A stretch of DNA of 64,000 nt, taken from positions 2,914,001-2,978,000 of the forward strand of contig NZ_CP091851.1 in assembly GCF_022059845.1 (NCBI RefSeq), read 5' to 3'. Position 1 is the first letter of the stretch; every line of letters starts with the position of its first letter. This document shows, in pieces, positions 62,782 to 64,000 of this stretch. A program made the position numbers and the translations under genes. Source of the DNA: Terrirubrum flagellatum (GTDB taxonomy: Bacteria > Pseudomonadota > Alphaproteobacteria > Rhizobiales > Beijerinckiaceae). The notes under the pieces were generated by a model. It was given only the letters and a program-made list of their open reading frames with translations, did no database searches and was not told where the DNA came from.

Positions 62782-63207
62782 ATGAAAACGGTTTCGAAAG
62801 CGATCCTCGGCTTTTCCGCGCTGGCCTCCTTCGCCGCGCTGGCCATGATCGAGCCCGCCTTTTCCGCCCGCCCGCAGGTCGAGGGCCCGGCCCTCACCAG
62901 CCAGGGCAAGATCGCGACCCGCCTTCCCGGCGCCGCCCAGCCCGCCACCCAGTCGGAAGCCATGGCCCGCATCCGCATGGCCCACGGCCTGACCGGCGCG
63001 CGGCCTGACCAGACCGCGCAGCAGATCGCCGCGCTCGACTGTAAGGGCTTCTCCTGGCCGGACGTTCCCGCCGAATGCCTGACGCCGGCCGACGGCGCAT
63101 CGAACCGCCGCCCGGTTCGCGTCATCGCCCGCGACGTTTCCACCGTTTCCATCAAGCCCGTCGCCGCCACGGCCTCCCAGCCAACCCCGCGCGTCGCCCG
63201 GAACTGA
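62782..63207 (+). CDS. Small secreted protein, hypothetical
   Basis: A 141-residue protein from ATG 62782 (GTG 62779 possible), with GGGAGA upstream. A signal peptide (AILGFSALASFAALAMIEPA then FSA) is followed by a Pro/Ala-rich region and a short Cys pair (LDCKGFSWPDVPAECLT). No family is recognised. It is 51 nt upstream of the L,D-transpeptidase gene and may be part of the same unit. Confidence 0.7.
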   Translation: MKTVSKAILGFSALASFAALAMIEPAFSARPQVEGPALTSQGKIATRLPGAAQPATQSEAMARIRMAHGLTGARPDQTAQQIAALDCKGFSWPDVPAECLTPADGASNRRPVRVIARDVSTVSIKPVAATASQPTPRVARN

Positions 63208-63258
63208 AATCCGCTTTCACAATTTCTCCGCCAGCCAAATCAAAATCACGAGGCAACA

Positions 63259-63843
63259 ATGATCCGCTCCATCGCCATCTCGATCGCCACCGCCGCCGCG
63301 CTCTTCGCCGTCGCCTCGCCGGCCTCGGCCTATGAAATCGACATTCTCACCGGCAAGCCGCTGCTGGTTCCGGACGCCAATCCGACCCGCGCGGAAGTGA
63401 CTGCGATCCCGCGCGAGGAAGTCGCCTATTCCGGCCGCGAAGCCGCCGGCACGATCATCGTCAACAGCGAGGAGCGTCGCCTCTATTTCGTGCTGCCCGG
63501 CGGTCGCGCCGTGAAGTACGCGGTCGGCGTCGGCCGGCCGGGCTTCGGCTGGGGCGGCGTGAAGCATGTCGAGCGCAAGGCCGAGTGGCCGGCCTGGACG
63601 CCTCCGGCCCAGATGCTGAAGCGCCGGCCCGACCTGCCGACCCATATGGAAGGCGGCATCGACAATCCGCTCGGCGCCCGCGCCATGTATCTCTCGGGTT
63701 CGCTGTTCCGCATTCACGGCTCGAACGAGCCGGAGACGATCGGCCAGGCCGTGTCGTCAGGCTGCATCCGGATGACGAATGAAGACGTCATCGACCTCTA
63801 TCAGCGCGTGCGAGTTGGAACGAAGGTCGTTGTCTTGCGCTGA
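63259..63843 (+). CDS. L,D-transpeptidase (YkuD domain)
   Basis: A 194-residue secreted protein with a signal peptide (SIAISIATAAALFAVASPAS then A). The YkuD catalytic motif is LFRIHGSNEPETIGQAVSSG followed by CIRM (Cys about residue 170), and GTIIVNSEERRLYFVLPGGR opens the domain. It makes 3-3 peptidoglycan cross-links or attaches proteins to the cell wall. The length and motif match small Rhizobiales L,D-transpeptidases. Confidence 0.93.
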   Translation: MIRSIAISIATAAALFAVASPASAYEIDILTGKPLLVPDANPTRAEVTAIPREEVAYSGREAAGTIIVNSEERRLYFVLPGGRAVKYAVGVGRPGFGWGGVKHVERKAEWPAWTPPAQMLKRRPDLPTHMEGGIDNPLGARAMYLSGSLFRIHGSNEPETIGQAVSSGCIRMTNEDVIDLYQRVRVGTKVVVLR

Positions 63844-63883
63844 TATCCACCCTGCCCACCTTCGTTTCGAGACCCTGACTTCC

Positions 63884-63911
63884 ACCGGCGCCACAAGCGC
63901 CGGTTTTTTTT
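63884..63911 (+). terminator. Rho-independent terminator after the L,D-transpeptidase gene
   Basis: Stem ACCGGCGC / GCGCCGGT with loop CACAA, followed by eight T. It ends the transcript 41 nt after the stop codon. Confidence 0.88.
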
Positions 63912-64000
63912 ATGCGCTGACGCCGCGCTTGCCCGCTCGCCCCTTTCATGGTGAGGGAGCGCCGCGAAAGCCGTTCGCGGCGTCACCAAGACCATTCCCT

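Overview
This is a GC-rich, densely packed chromosomal segment from an alphaproteobacterium. A Hyphomicrobiales (Rhizobiales) relative is most likely, judging from the gene content, the GC/CG-heavy codon use, the many GTCATTCCGGGGC-type palindromic repeats and the gene-transfer-agent-like cluster. The genus cannot be named from the sequence alone. No rRNA, tRNA, CRISPR array or insertion sequence was seen.

Region 1 (1-14.2 kb, minus strand) is a nearly complete RcGTA-type gene transfer agent cluster in canonical order: small terminase, large terminase, portal, two small genes, prohead protease, HK97 capsid, connector, head-tail adaptor, DUF3168, major tail protein, gp10, tail assembly chaperone, tape measure, DUF2460, DUF2163 hub, NlpC/P60 peptidase and the TIM-barrel megatron protein, which is cut by the window edge. 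A TTGACA-N17-TAGAGA promoter precedes it. Three foreign-looking plus-strand genes interrupt it: two secreted trypsin-like proteases between capsid and connector, and a SnoaL-like gene between terminase and portal. A candidate -1 frameshift site joins gp10 to the tail chaperone.

Region 2 (14.3-24.3 kb) holds an NAD-binding epimerase-like protein, a SnoaL protein, an orphan ThDP E1-like enzyme, a flavin monooxygenase, a salicylyl-CoA/2-aminobenzoyl-CoA hydroxylase-reductase, a trans-aconitate methyltransferase and a cupin protein. Region 3 (24.5-36.3 kb) holds a Liv-type ABC importer and an arylformamidase reading left, and an SDR, MarR, enoyl-CoA hydratase, acyl-CoA dehydrogenase, benzoate-CoA-ligase-like and RidA operon reading right. 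A near-identical 24-bp palindromic site lies upstream of both the hydroxylase and this divergent pair, so regions 2 and 3 probably form one MarR-controlled aromatic-CoA catabolic regulon, with anthranilate-like compounds as the likeliest substrate.

Region 4 (36.4-47.6 kb) is purine catabolism and uptake: guanine deaminase, xanthine dehydrogenase XdhABC and a BMP-family nucleoside ABC importer, ending in a strong terminator. Region 5 (47.65-51 kb) has an array of four inverted repeats, each exactly 33 nt, in front of a GSU2403-type nucleotidyltransferase-fold gene, then small genes, an SDR and a DUF930 protein. Region 6 (51.2-55.4 kb) is a siderophore operon: TonB-dependent receptor, RhtX/FptX-type MFS importer and FhuF reductase. 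Region 7 (55.8-64 kb) has an unusual chemoreceptor with a C-terminal UrtA/AmiC-like ligand domain, small secreted proteins, an AraC regulator, two response regulators and an L,D-transpeptidase. Several families of palindromic intergenic repeats are spread through the window.
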